From IMG/VR virus record IMGVR_UViG_3300022074_000013, positions 1-64,000 of that record: DNA of 64,000 nucleotides; one strand, written 5' to 3'. The notes beneath the pieces were generated by a model. It saw nothing but the letters and a program-made list of their open reading frames with translations. It had not been told where the DNA came from and did no database searches. Source of the DNA: a virus. A program made the translations under genes and the position numbers. Shown here in pieces: positions 54,377 to 63,018 of the stretch (its first letter is position 1; every line of letters starts with the position of its first letter).

Positions 54377-55770
54377 AAATTTCTAAAGTCAATGAAGTCT
54401 TTATGAAGATTTCGTGTGACGACTCAATCGCTAAAGACTTGCACGATTACTTTTCATTTAAAGTACCTAACGCAAAATTTATGCCTTCCTATAAAAATAG
54501 ACGTTGGGACGGTAAAGTATATCTGTTCAGTATCAAGACACACAAAATCTATATTGGATTACTTCCATACATTGCTGAGTTCTGTGAAGAAAGACAATAC
54601 AAGTATTCGGTAGAAGAAGACGTTATTACTAAGAATGAAATTACCGAAGACGAATACAATAAGTTTATAGACCAATTAAACCTACCGTTTGAACCTAGAG
54701 ATTATCAAAAGGAAGCATTTCTAAAGAGTATCGAATACGGAAGAAAGTTACTAGTATCACCGACTGCGAGTGGTAAGTCATTAATCATTTATTTACTTGC
54801 ACGTTATTATAATAAAAAAACAATTGTCATTGTACCTACTACTTCTTTGGTAGAACAAATGACAAAAGATTTTCAGGAGTATGGATATGATAAAGAAATT
54901 TGCAAAATATACAGCGGGCAACCTGTATTCGATTCAGACATTACGATTACAACTTGGCAGTCTTTATCTAAAGCACCTACTGACGTTCTTGCGAAGTTTG
55001 AAGTTGTTGTCGGAGACGAAGCCCACCTCTTCAAAGCAAACGTCCTCAAAGGAATCCTCGAAAAAATGAGAAGTACCGCAGTACGTTTTGGTACTACAGG
55101 TACGTTAGACGGTACAGAAGTCCACAGGCTACAGTTAGAAGGACTCTTTGGGCCAGCGACTAAGGTTATATCAACTTTCGACCTTATTGAGGAAGGTACA
55201 ATTGCAAGTATAGACATTGACGTTATCATATTGGAACATGAGAAAACTGCTAAGTTAAAGTATCAGGACGAAATGGATTACTTAGTAGGGAATCAAAAGA
55301 GAAATGATTTCATATGTAATCTTGTTTACTCACTAAAAGGGAACACACTTTGTTTGTTTCAGTATGTAGAAAAACATGGATTTGTTTTATACACATTAAT
55401 GAAAGAAAGAATAGATAATCTTCATTATGTTTATGGTGGAACTGATACAAAAGATAGAGAAGAGATTAGAGGATTGGTAGAGAAACAAGATGACGCCTGT
55501 ATTCTTGCGTCATATGGCACCTTCAGCACTGGTGTTAATATAAAGAAGATAGATAACATAATTTTTGCTTCGCCTTCTAAATCTAGAATACGTAACTTAC
55601 AATCCATTGGACGTGGATTGAGAAAGGGTAATGGTAAAGAAAATCTAAGACTATTTGATATCGCAGACGATTTGTGGGGAGACAACTACACATTACGTCA
55701 CTTAAAAGACCGTATAAATATTTACAACGAGGAACAATTTCCTTATAACATTAAACAATTTAAATTATGA
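54367..55770 (+). CDS. uvsW: DNA/RNA helicase UvsW
   Basis: 467 residues (T4 UvsW: 503) from the ATG at 54367 (MDLKISKVNEVF); an in-frame TTG at 54349 is less likely. The N-terminal substrate-gripping domain (VPNAKFMPSYKNRRWDGKVYLF) is followed by the SF2 helicase: YQKEAFLKSI, Walker A SPTASGKS (about 131-138), DEAH at 217-220, TTGTLDG, and motif VI with QSIGRGLRKG. UvsW unwinds branched DNA and R-loops and converts origin replication to recombination-dependent replication. A TATAAATA box lies inside its 3' end (55713). Confidence 0.94.
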   Translation: MDLKISKVNEVFMKISCDDSIAKDLHDYFSFKVPNAKFMPSYKNRRWDGKVYLFSIKTHKIYIGLLPYIAEFCEERQYKYSVEEDVITKNEITEDEYNKFIDQLNLPFEPRDYQKEAFLKSIEYGRKLLVSPTASGKSLIIYLLARYYNKKTIVIVPTTSLVEQMTKDFQEYGYDKEICKIYSGQPVFDSDITITTWQSLSKAPTDVLAKFEVVVGDEAHLFKANVLKGILEKMRSTAVRFGTTGTLDGTEVHRLQLEGLFGPATKVISTFDLIEEGTIASIDIDVIILEHEKTAKLKYQDEMDYLVGNQKRNDFICNLVYSLKGNTLCLFQYVEKHGFVLYTLMKERIDNLHYVYGGTDTKDREEIRGLVEKQDDACILASYGTFSTGVNIKKIDNIIFASPSKSRIRNLQSIGRGLRKGNGKENLRLFDIADDLWGDNYTLRHLKDRINIYNEEQFPYNIKQFKL

Positions 55771-56303
55771 ACCAACTAAATATAGATATGGATAACGTAA
55801 CATCTTTAGCACCAAACAAGTATGAGGTAATCAAACTCAAGACTGGTTTAGATATAGTCGGAATGGTAAGAGATTCACAGGAAGGTATACACATTACACT
55901 TCCTATGATATGTCAATTACAATTGACTCAAACTAATGATACCCTATCAACGTTTATTCCTTATGCACCTCTCAGTGCAGAACCGACTTTATTCATTCCC
56001 GACAATCACATTGTACATAGGAATAAACTTAACGAGCAATTCGTTAAATACTATGACAATGCATCTGCTAGGTGGTTAGAAATGGTTGAGAACGGAACCA
56101 TACCAGTTAAGTCAGGAAAAGAATATCAAGACGATATAAAAGCATATGTGGATAGAGCAATGCAGAGTATCATGGACGCAACTGGAGGCCCAATCACACC
56201 CGAAGAACTCAGGAGATTGGAAATATTGGAAGATGAAGATTTTGATTTAGAAACAGAGTATGAACAACATCTGATTACTAAAGGCAAAAAGATTCTTCAC
56301 TAA
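55767..56303 (+). CDS. Conserved marine T4-like protein of unknown function
   Basis: 178 residues. The first 60 (YEVIKLKTGLDIVGMVRDSQEGIHITLPMIC) have an Sm-like beta look; FIPYAPLSAEPTLFIPDNHIVH and WLEMVENGTIPV follow, with a helical acidic C-terminus. I recall close relatives between uvsW and late sigma genes of cyanophages, always annotated as unknown. It overlaps uvsW by four bases and the next ATG by one. Confidence 0.7.
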   Translation: MNQLNIDMDNVTSLAPNKYEVIKLKTGLDIVGMVRDSQEGIHITLPMICQLQLTQTNDTLSTFIPYAPLSAEPTLFIPDNHIVHRNKLNEQFVKYYDNASARWLEMVENGTIPVKSGKEYQDDIKAYVDRAMQSIMDATGGPITPEELRRLEILEDEDFDLETEYEQHLITKGKKILH

Positions 56304-56551
56304 TGGCAATTTGGTATTTAAATATGTTACAAGAAGACGAACAAGGTATGAAACAGTTCGACCATTTGTTACACCAGTATTGGAGTGACGATAAGTTGAA
56401 AAAGGCAGAGGTATATGTAACTGACCAAGGGTATGGTTGCAGGTATTACGAAGACCATATGTGGAAGAAGGATATCGTGTATAAGAATCATTCTGAATCA
56501 TATGCAGAGTCAGCTGCTGAGAATTATGTCTTAGGAATTTTACAGTTATAA
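56303..56551 (+). CDS. Small conserved protein of unknown function
   Basis: 82 residues: IWYLNMLQEDEQGMKQFDHLLHQYW, then KAEVYVTDQGYGCRYYED and a helical C-terminus with SESYAESAAENYVLGIL. It reads as a soluble alpha/beta protein. Joined to the preceding gene by an overlapping stop and start. Similar small proteins occur in this place in other marine myoviruses, by memory; no function is known to me. Confidence 0.65.
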   Translation: MAIWYLNMLQEDEQGMKQFDHLLHQYWSDDKLKKAEVYVTDQGYGCRYYEDHMWKKDIVYKNHSESYAESAAENYVLGILQL

Positions 56552-56554
56552 ATA
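56547..56554 (+). promoter_or_regulatory. Late promoter TATAAATA upstream of 56616
   Basis: Perfect consensus overlapping the stop of the previous gene; predicted start near 56560, leader about 56 bases. Confidence 0.7.
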
Positions 56555-56615
56555 AAACGGATTGATATAACATTCAGTTATATTGTTTCATTAACCCTGT
56601 TTATATGGAGAAACC

Positions 56616-56789
56616 ATGACCACAATTGCATACGCAATGAAGAGCATGGTGCGAAAGGTTGACGGACTAAGAGAAAATGGCATTTATTGCCGATTCTGCG
56701 ATGCAGTGCAAATGGTCACACTAATGACTCTTCCAATAGCGATACCTTTTATAATAATGTATCTTACGATACTACAGTATAGATTGTAA
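56616..56789 (+). CDS. Very small membrane protein
   Basis: 57 residues: a basic amphipathic first half (MKSMVRKVDGLRENG), a Cys pair (YCRFC), and one hydrophobic helix (VTLMTLPIAIPFIIMYLTIL, about 34-53). TATGGAGAAACC gives a good ribosome binding site and a late box is upstream, so I believe it is a real gene. Function unknown; inner-membrane insertion is expected. A lysis accessory role is one option. Confidence 0.6.
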   Translation: MTTIAYAMKSMVRKVDGLRENGIYCRFCDAVQMVTLMTLPIAIPFIIMYLTILQYRL

Positions 56790-56798
56790 TCATTATAT

Positions 56799-56820
56799 AA
56801 GCTAGCTTGTCGGGGCGACA
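56799..56820 (+). other. Palindrome and hairpin in the gap before 56878
   Basis: AAGCTAGCTT (56799-56808) is a perfect palindrome and is followed by TGTCG, loop GGG, CGACA (56808-56820). There is no T-tract, so it does not look like a terminator. Nothing else was recognised in the 88-base gap. Confidence 0.35.
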
Positions 56821-56877
56821 TAGTTAGGATATCAGATAGAAATGATTCTGTCTAGATACTTTTTACATTAAATTATT

Positions 56878-57141
56878 ATGAGTAAACGAAAAATCTTAGA
56901 TTCTTGGAAAAGACCAATAGAAGTAGAGGACTCCGATTCCGATATAATTCCTGAACAGTTAAAGTTCCAATTCCAACCTAGAGACGCTACACCTGAACAG
57001 ATTGCTAAATGGCAAGAGACGGAAGGTAAATGGTGGGCGGATAGAGCTTTATTGTTTGTTGCAATTGCGTCAGTGATACAGTTTTCTGCAATGGGTATGA
57101 TGTTGTTATCCTTTTATCTGATACAACTTTCAGTTGGATAA
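56878..57141 (+). CDS. Small membrane protein with acidic N-terminus
   Basis: 87 residues. Residues 1-58 are charged and soluble (RPIEVEDSDSDIIPEQLKFQFQPRDATPEQ), followed by one long hydrophobic segment near 58-85 that could be a helical hairpin (ALLFVAIASVIQFSAMGMMLL and more). No ribosome binding site is seen before the ATG. Unknown function. Confidence 0.55.
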   Translation: MSKRKILDSWKRPIEVEDSDSDIIPEQLKFQFQPRDATPEQIAKWQETEGKWWADRALLFVAIASVIQFSAMGMMLLSFYLIQLSVG

Positions 57142-57144
57142 ATA
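57137..57144 (+). promoter_or_regulatory. Late-type box GATAAATA upstream of gp55
   Basis: One mismatch to the late consensus, overlapping the stop of the membrane protein gene. It could add late expression of gp55, with a start near 57150. Confidence 0.45.
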
Positions 57145-57156
57145 CTAAAAACCCTC

Positions 57157-57185
57157 TTACATATTAGTAAGTATTAACATATAAT
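57157..57185 (+). promoter_or_regulatory. Candidate sigma-70-type promoter of gp55
   Basis: TATAAT at 57180-57185, 17 bases after TTACAT. The gp55 ATG follows TATAAT after six bases, the same spacing as at uvsY, so the RNA would begin at or beside the start codon. Confidence 0.55.
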
Positions 57186-57191
57186 AGATAC

Positions 57192-57764
57192 ATGACTAAA
57201 AAAACCACTGATAAGAAACAAGCGGAACATTACGTAAATAACAAAGAGTTTACAGCTGCCGTTGCGGAGTACAATGCGTCCGTTAAACTTGCAGAAGAAA
57301 AAGGTAAACAACCACCACGTATGACAGAATATATTGGTGAGTGTATTTACAAGATTGCAACCCGTTTGTCCACACGTCCAAATTTCATTAACTATACCTA
57401 TAGAGATGAAATGATTTGTGACGCTATAGAAAACTGTCTACAGTATATAAACAACTTCAACGTTGAAAAATCTAACAATGCATTCGCATACGTTACACAA
57501 ATTTGTTACTATGCATTCCTAAGACGTATTCAAAAAGAAAAGAAACAAGTCTTTATCAAGCAAAAACAGATAGAAGAAGCGGGTATTACAATGGACGCTT
57601 ATACTACTATTGACGGTTCTCATGACCCTACATTTGTAAATACAAACGTAGAATGGATGCAGGAACACATGAACCACGTGGAATATGAACCACGTAAAAG
57701 TAAAAAGAAGTCAGGTAAAGCAAAAGCAAATCTTGACCAAGACTTGAGCAAAAACAACACTTAA
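57192..57764 (+). CDS. 55: Late transcription sigma factor gp55
   Basis: 190 residues (T4 gp55: 185). EYIGECIYKIATRLSTRPNFINYTYRDEMICDAIENCLQYINNFN (about 46-90) is the sigma region 2-like helix pair, and AFAYVTQICYYAFLRRIQKEKKQ follows; both are diagnostic. The basic C-terminus (KSKKKSGKAKAN) leads to the sliding-clamp contact region. gp55 gives polymerase recognition of TATAAATA and thus controls the late boxes listed here. It overlaps gp47 by one base. Confidence 0.94.
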   Translation: MTKKTTDKKQAEHYVNNKEFTAAVAEYNASVKLAEEKGKQPPRMTEYIGECIYKIATRLSTRPNFINYTYRDEMICDAIENCLQYINNFNVEKSNNAFAYVTQICYYAFLRRIQKEKKQVFIKQKQIEEAGITMDAYTTIDGSHDPTFVNTNVEWMQEHMNHVEYEPRKSKKKSGKAKANLDQDLSKNNT

Positions 57765-58831
57765 TGAAAATAGCTATTTTGAATGACACACATTGCGGTG
57801 TCAGGAACGATATGGTTGAAATGTCTGATTATCAGGGACGTTTCTATAAAGAGATATTCTTTCCATATCTAGACCAACACGATATCAAACATATCATTCA
57901 TATGGGTGATTATTTTGATAGACGAAAATTCATAAACTTTGCGTCCATGCAAAGAAACATTGAGCACTTTGTAAAACCTATGATAGAAAGAGGTATTACA
58001 ATGGACTTGATAATAGGTAACCATGATACCTATTATAAGAACACTAACGAAGTAAACTCACCTGCCTTATTACTATACGGTCAACCTAATATCACTGTAC
58101 ATGAAGAACCTGTAGTTAAAGAATATGACGGTTTAGATGTTGCACTTGTTCCATGGATTAATAATGAAAACTATGCAGACAATATAGAGTTCTTTCAATC
58201 CGCACCAGCACCAATCTGTATGGGACACTTTGAAATAGAAGGTGCCATGATGAATCCTGCAATGGTATGTTCACACGGATTAAACCCAAGTTACTTGAAG
58301 AGATTTGAAAAAGTTTACAGTGGTCACTTCCACCACAAAACAGACGTAGAGAATATACGCTACGTAGGTTCACAAATGCAATTCACTTGGTCAGATTTTG
58401 GAGACGAAAAATATTTCCATATCTTTGATACTGATACAAGAGAAATGTTACCTGTGCATAATCCACTAACAATGTTTGAAAAGGCATTCTATAATGATAC
58501 CGAAGAATCTTTTGAATCGATTGCTAATGACGATTATGAAAAGTACAGAGGAAAGTTTGTAAAGGTAATCGTAATAGAAAAGGAGAACCCATATTGGTTT
58601 GATACATTCCTAGACAAACTTCATGGTGTCAATCCGTTACACGTATCAGTTGTAGACGATAACAAACACATGGACTTCTTTGATGATGAAGAAATAGAAA
58701 ATGTTGAAGACACATTGACTATCTTATCAAAGTACGTTGAAGGTCTAGAGATACAAGGTAAGAAAAAAGAACTAGACAAAATAATGAAGTCACTGTACCA
58801 TGAAGCATTGGAAGAACATAACTTTTTATGA
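57764..58831 (+). CDS. 47: Recombination endonuclease subunit gp47 (Mre11-like)
   Basis: 355 residues (T4 gp47: 339). Metallophosphoesterase motifs are present: D8-T-H10 (ILNDTHCG), GD49 (HMGDYFDRR), GNHD at 85-88, and H residues in GHFEIEG and SGHFHHK. With gp46 it resects DNA ends for recombination. The operon is gp55-gp47-gp46 with overlapping ends. Confidence 0.95.
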   Translation: MKIAILNDTHCGVRNDMVEMSDYQGRFYKEIFFPYLDQHDIKHIIHMGDYFDRRKFINFASMQRNIEHFVKPMIERGITMDLIIGNHDTYYKNTNEVNSPALLLYGQPNITVHEEPVVKEYDGLDVALVPWINNENYADNIEFFQSAPAPICMGHFEIEGAMMNPAMVCSHGLNPSYLKRFEKVYSGHFHHKTDVENIRYVGSQMQFTWSDFGDEKYFHIFDTDTREMLPVHNPLTMFEKAFYNDTEESFESIANDDYEKYRGKFVKVIVIEKENPYWFDTFLDKLHGVNPLHVSVVDDNKHMDFFDDEEIENVEDTLTILSKYVEGLEIQGKKKELDKIMKSLYHEALEEHNFL

Positions 58832-60543
58832 TAAATTTTAAAAAAGTAAGATACAAAAATCTATTATCAAGTGGTAACAAGTTTACCGAAATACGATTAG
58901 ACAAACACCAAACGACTCTTATATTAGGTGAGAACGGCAGTGGTAAGTCTACACTTCTTGACGCTTTATGTTTTGGATTGTATGGACGTGGGTTTCGTAA
59001 TCTAAAGAAAGATTTACTTATCAATAGTATCAACGAGAAAGGTCTAGAAGTAGAGATTGAATTCTCTATTGGTACAAAACAATACAAGGTAATCCGTGGT
59101 GCAAAACCAAACAAGTTTGAATTATATCTTGATGACGTAATGCTTAATCAAGACGCAAACGTAAGAGACTACCAAGAACACTTAGAAAAACAAATTCTGA
59201 AAATGAGTTTCCGCTCATTTACACAGGTCGCAATATTAGGTTCTGCTAACTTTACTCCGTTCATGCAGTTGAAAGCAAAGGACAGAAGAAACTTAGTGGA
59301 AGACCTATTGGATATCTCTATATTCTCTACTATGCAAGACATACTAAGGAAAAGGATATCAACACATCAAAATGAAATCACTGAGACTAGTCATGAAATC
59401 AATATTATGGAAGAGAGGATTCATGGATTGAATGAGCAACTTAATGTACTACGTGAAAACCGAGAGAGTAAAATCTTAAAGTATGAATCCACAGTAGGGG
59501 AAACCCAAGATAACATTAATCAACTCATGGAGAACATAGATGAAAAGACGCAAGATGTGGTGGCGCAAGCACGACTTATCGAGGATAAAGATACTAAAGA
59601 AAATAAACTCACAGAACTTATGGACTTGGAACGACAACTCGAAACGGCTCGTAAGAAAACAATTAGAGAAATCAAATTCTACGAAGACAATGACGAATGT
59701 CCCACCTGCGAGCAGTCCTTAGATGAAACGCACAAGAAAGAACACATTGAACAGAAGGAGACTAAGAAGACGGAGTTGTCAACTGCTATCGAAGAAATTG
59801 AAAAACAAATCGGAGAGTGTTCAAGAAGACTTGAAGAAATAAGAGAAATTCAATCTAAGATAGAAGAGATACAGAAAAAAATAAGTCTCTTACAAACAGA
59901 AGTAGTATCCAATCAAAAGTATATTACTAAACTGCAAAAAGAAATCGAAGACCTAAAAGGTGAAGCAACTGCAGGTTCAGATGCAGAAGATAAAATTGTA
60001 GATTCAGAAGATAAACTCGAAGTTCTTTTACAGAAGAAAGAAACACAAACAGAAACTTCTCACTACTATGATATCGCTTCAACACTTCTTAGAGACCAAG
60101 GTGTAAAACAAAAGATTATCAAACAGTATGTTCCTATTATGAACAAACTAATCAACAAATATCTAGCACAACTAGAGTTCTATGTTGGTTTTGAGATTGA
60201 CGAATCTTTTGAAGAAACAATCAAATCTAGATTCAGAGACGTATTCAAATACGATAATTTCTCTCAGGGTGAAAAGATGAGAATTGACTTATCATTACTA
60301 TTCACTTGGAGAAGTATTGCAAGAATGAAAAATAGTGTTAACACTAATTTACTTATTCTTGACGAAGTATTTGATAGTAGTTTAGATAGTGCTGGTACAG
60401 ACGACTTCTTAAAACTATTGAATGGTATGCCTGAAAGAACAAACGCATTTATCATATCTCATAAAGGGGACGCATTGTATGATAAGTTCAATGACGTACT
60501 ACGTTTTGAGAAATATAAGAACTTTTCAAGGGTTATGGAGTGA
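58828..60543 (+). CDS. 46: Recombination endonuclease subunit gp46 (Rad50/SbcC-like)
   Basis: 571 residues (T4 gp46: 560). Walker A GENGSGKST at 34-42, a long coiled coil with a zinc hook CPTC at 291-294, signature motif FSQGEKMRIDLSLL near 480, and Walker B LLILDEVFD (DE at 512-513). It is the ATPase partner of gp47. It overlaps gp47 by four bases. Confidence 0.95.
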   Translation: MINFKKVRYKNLLSSGNKFTEIRLDKHQTTLILGENGSGKSTLLDALCFGLYGRGFRNLKKDLLINSINEKGLEVEIEFSIGTKQYKVIRGAKPNKFELYLDDVMLNQDANVRDYQEHLEKQILKMSFRSFTQVAILGSANFTPFMQLKAKDRRNLVEDLLDISIFSTMQDILRKRISTHQNEITETSHEINIMEERIHGLNEQLNVLRENRESKILKYESTVGETQDNINQLMENIDEKTQDVVAQARLIEDKDTKENKLTELMDLERQLETARKKTIREIKFYEDNDECPTCEQSLDETHKKEHIEQKETKKTELSTAIEEIEKQIGECSRRLEEIREIQSKIEEIQKKISLLQTEVVSNQKYITKLQKEIEDLKGEATAGSDAEDKIVDSEDKLEVLLQKKETQTETSHYYDIASTLLRDQGVKQKIIKQYVPIMNKLINKYLAQLEFYVGFEIDESFEETIKSRFRDVFKYDNFSQGEKMRIDLSLLFTWRSIARMKNSVNTNLLILDEVFDSSLDSAGTDDFLKLLNGMPERTNAFIISHKGDALYDKFNDVLRFEKYKNFSRVME

Positions 60544-60549
60544 TAAATA
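60542..60549 (+). promoter_or_regulatory. Late-type box GATAAATA four bases before 60554
   Basis: One mismatch to consensus, overlapping the gp46 stop; four bases to the ATG of the di-iron protein. Near-leaderless or leaderless by the same logic as the five-base boxes. Confidence 0.55.
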
Positions 60550-60553
60550 AACG

Positions 60554-61618
60554 ATGCAAATATTAAAAACAGAAACACCCAAAGAAGTACGAGACTTTCC
60601 AGCGAAAGAAGAACTAAACCCTACAGACGTTGTAGAGATATTCCAAACACCTTTAACAGGTTCTTACAATTGGGACTACACAGTCCAAGATAATCGTATC
60701 AAAAAACTATACGAACTAGGTAAGAAGTTAAATTGGAATGTAGAAGTTGACGTTGATTGGTCACCGCCATTCAAACCAATGACATCTGAGTTCTTTGAAT
60801 TCCAAGACAATCAATGGAAGAATCACGAACAATACAAAACATTAACCCAAGAAGAAAAGGAAGAATTTCACCAAGATTTAAATTCATGGTCAGTAAGTCA
60901 ATTCCTTCATGGAGAACAAGGTGCATTATTAGTTGCGTCACAATTAGCCAGTTGTGCACCCACATTCAATGCAAAACTCTATGCAGCTTCTCAGACATTT
61001 GACGAAGCACGACATGTCGAAGCTTTTAACAAATATCTACAGACAAGACTCAAACGTTCATGGCCAATTGGCAGAAGTCTAAAAGGATTACTTGATAAAA
61101 TTTTAACTGACCCACGTTGGGATTTAAAATTTATAGGTATGCAAGTTGTCATTGAAGGTTTAGCATTAGCCGCTTTTCAAGCAAGTCGAGAAACAAGTAC
61201 CGACCCTGTATACAAAGAAATGATAGGACTTATCATTAGGGACGAAGCAAGACATGTAACTTTTGGTATCAACTATCTAACTGATTTTGTCCAAACACTT
61301 TCAGAAGAAGAACAAATAGACAGGGCAAACTTTGCCTTGGAAGCATGTACTGTAAGTAGAAATAGACTTAAACCAACTGCTGTATGGGAAAAGTATGGAT
61401 TTGACGTTGATTATACATTAGACTACGAAAAACATAATATCTTTACCTCACAATTCCAAGACATACTATTTACTAGAATCATGCCAAACCTTAAAAAGAT
61501 TGGACTACTGCGTGAAGAACTTATACCTGAATACGAAAAGTTAGGTGTTATGGGATACGCAGAAGGTGACAGTGATTATGAAACAAGTTGGGAAGAATTA
61601 TCGAAACCACTTAAGTGA
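60554..61618 (+). CDS. Ferritin-like di-iron carboxylate protein
   Basis: 354 residues, mainly helical. All six expected ligands of a four-helix-bundle di-iron site are present: E121 (HGEQGALL), E151 and H154 (DEARHVEAF), E201 (VIEGLAL), E231 and H234 (DEARHVTFG). The spacing (29, 46 and 29 residues between the glutamate-bearing helices) is symmetrical, as in ribonucleotide-reductase-R2-like and AurF-like oxygenases. The family is known as ferritin-like proteins of unknown function; it is not a canonical NrdB, lacking the radical Tyr context. It may oxidise a fatty acid, aromatic amine or tRNA base. Likely an auxiliary metabolic gene. Confidence 0.8.
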   Translation: MQILKTETPKEVRDFPAKEELNPTDVVEIFQTPLTGSYNWDYTVQDNRIKKLYELGKKLNWNVEVDVDWSPPFKPMTSEFFEFQDNQWKNHEQYKTLTQEEKEEFHQDLNSWSVSQFLHGEQGALLVASQLASCAPTFNAKLYAASQTFDEARHVEAFNKYLQTRLKRSWPIGRSLKGLLDKILTDPRWDLKFIGMQVVIEGLALAAFQASRETSTDPVYKEMIGLIIRDEARHVTFGINYLTDFVQTLSEEEQIDRANFALEACTVSRNRLKPTAVWEKYGFDVDYTLDYEKHNIFTSQFQDILFTRIMPNLKKIGLLREELIPEYEKLGVMGYAEGDSDYETSWEELSKPLK

Positions 61619-61621
61619 AAA

Positions 61622-61629
61622 TATAAATA
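61622..61629 (+). promoter_or_regulatory. Late promoter TATAAATA five bases before 61635
   Basis: Perfect consensus followed by five bases and the ATG; a leaderless transcript is predicted and no ribosome binding site is present. Confidence 0.75.
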
Positions 61630-61634
61630 GTATT

Positions 61635-63017
61635 ATGAAGTCTTTCTCACAATTCACAGACAAAATTACCGTAACGAATCCTAAGCATGTGATTCGTGAG
61701 TTAACTGTGTCACCACACTACAAAAACAGAAACGGATTCAATCCTTATTATGTTCTAGACATAGACGATAAAGATGTCAAAGCAACAGTAGGTGCAGGAA
61801 AGATACTTTATAAATCAGTAGAGAATCCTACAGGTGAACTTCTCAAAAAATTAGGTAATGGTAAATACTATTTTCAAGTAGAACTAGACGGTTCTGATAC
61901 TCCGTATTACATTCAATCAACTAAAGCAAAAGTCAAAGCACACTTTGGAAGTAAGAGTAGAAAGGATTCAACTGCTTCTTCCAACGTGAATGAATTACTA
62001 ACCGTACACTTCTTAATACACCCCGACCAAATTCAAAATCAATTTGACTTTGAGAAATGGGTTGCAGGACAAAGTGGCGGAACAGGAGTTCTTGCAGGTT
62101 CAGGAAAAGAAGTCACCTATGAAGACATAGTTATGTTATTAGATAAAGACGAAACTTCATTGAGAGATATTCTAATCGGAATGAACAATGCAAAAGCAGT
62201 TGCAAAAGATTTAAAAGGAAGGTCAATCAAAAATGTATATTGGGTTCCAAGAGGTAAACCTGCAGGGATAGGTGGTAAGAATCCTTCGGACGTTATCGTT
62301 CAAACTGCAGACGGATATCAAGGATACTCTAACAAGATATCAGGTGGTGCAGACGCTACACCTAAAATCAATACAAACTTAGTTGCATTCTATTCTAAAG
62401 TAGGAGATAAGGGACAACTTGGTAGAATTAAATCTATGATTGATAACGCATGGGTCAAAGCGACTTCCATGATAGACCCCAAATATAAGAATGCTCACAA
62501 AGCAATCAACTCATTTAATATCAAGAAAGAAAAGTATAGTGAGTCCTCTTCACAAAGAGCATTCGCTACAATAGCAAAAGAATTCCAAAAAGATAAATTA
62601 GATTTCTATTCAAAAGATTTCTATTGGCCTTTTAGGAATGCTTTACTAGACGACTTTTCAAAATATGTTTCTTCACCAAGAAACCTACTATACTTTTTGA
62701 ATACTATAGGTTACTATACATATGACGACCCTAATTCAACACCATGTCCATATAAACTATTGATAGGTAGTGAGAAGGGTTCAACAATTAAAGACGTTAG
62801 TGGAGACGACAGTTTTAGACAAATGTTAATGTCAGATAATGCTAGTGATTTTAGTAAAATAAAATCTTCGTATGACGGTAAACAACAAACGTTTAAGTTG
62901 TCTTGGCATTATAAACCTTTAAAGATTGACGCAACCATGCCAGTTGTTTTAAGAACTAGACAAGCAGGGGGTTGGTCAGGTAAATCTTTATATGTAACCA
63001 GTAGTGGAATAAAATAA
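61635..63017 (+). CDS. Unrecognised 460-residue protein, possibly virion or DNA-interacting
   Basis: I chose the ATG at 61635 (MKSFSQFTDKI) directly after a late box; an open frame runs further upstream to 61545 but overlaps the di-iron gene. The N-terminus MKSFSQFTD followed by HVIRELTVSPHYKNRNGFNPYYVLD resembles the start of many marine phage proteins that begin with a head-targeting-like peptide. Later parts: GGTGVLAGSGKEVTYEDIVMLLD and KNVYWVPRGKPAGIGGKNPSDVIV. No catalytic motif is certain. Late expression suggests a capsid-internal or structural role. Confidence 0.6.
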   Translation: MKSFSQFTDKITVTNPKHVIRELTVSPHYKNRNGFNPYYVLDIDDKDVKATVGAGKILYKSVENPTGELLKKLGNGKYYFQVELDGSDTPYYIQSTKAKVKAHFGSKSRKDSTASSNVNELLTVHFLIHPDQIQNQFDFEKWVAGQSGGTGVLAGSGKEVTYEDIVMLLDKDETSLRDILIGMNNAKAVAKDLKGRSIKNVYWVPRGKPAGIGGKNPSDVIVQTADGYQGYSNKISGGADATPKINTNLVAFYSKVGDKGQLGRIKSMIDNAWVKATSMIDPKYKNAHKAINSFNIKKEKYSESSSQRAFATIAKEFQKDKLDFYSKDFYWPFRNALLDDFSKYVSSPRNLLYFLNTIGYYTYDDPNSTPCPYKLLIGSEKGSTIKDVSGDDSFRQMLMSDNASDFSKIKSSYDGKQQTFKLSWHYKPLKIDATMPVVLRTRQAGGWSGKSLYVTSSGIK

Positions 63018-63018
63018 T

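Noticed and set aside
55713-55720. TATAAATA inside the 3' end of uvsW
   Set aside because: It falls on ordinary codons (Arg-Ile-Asn) and the next gene is coupled to uvsW by overlap; it may fire weakly but I have no supporting context.
56799-56820. Palindrome plus hairpin as a tRNA or terminator
   Set aside because: No cloverleaf and no T-tract; kept only as an unexplained structure.
61545-61634. Longer start for the 460-residue protein
   Set aside because: It lies within the di-iron gene and upstream of a perfect late box placed five bases before the ATG at 61635.
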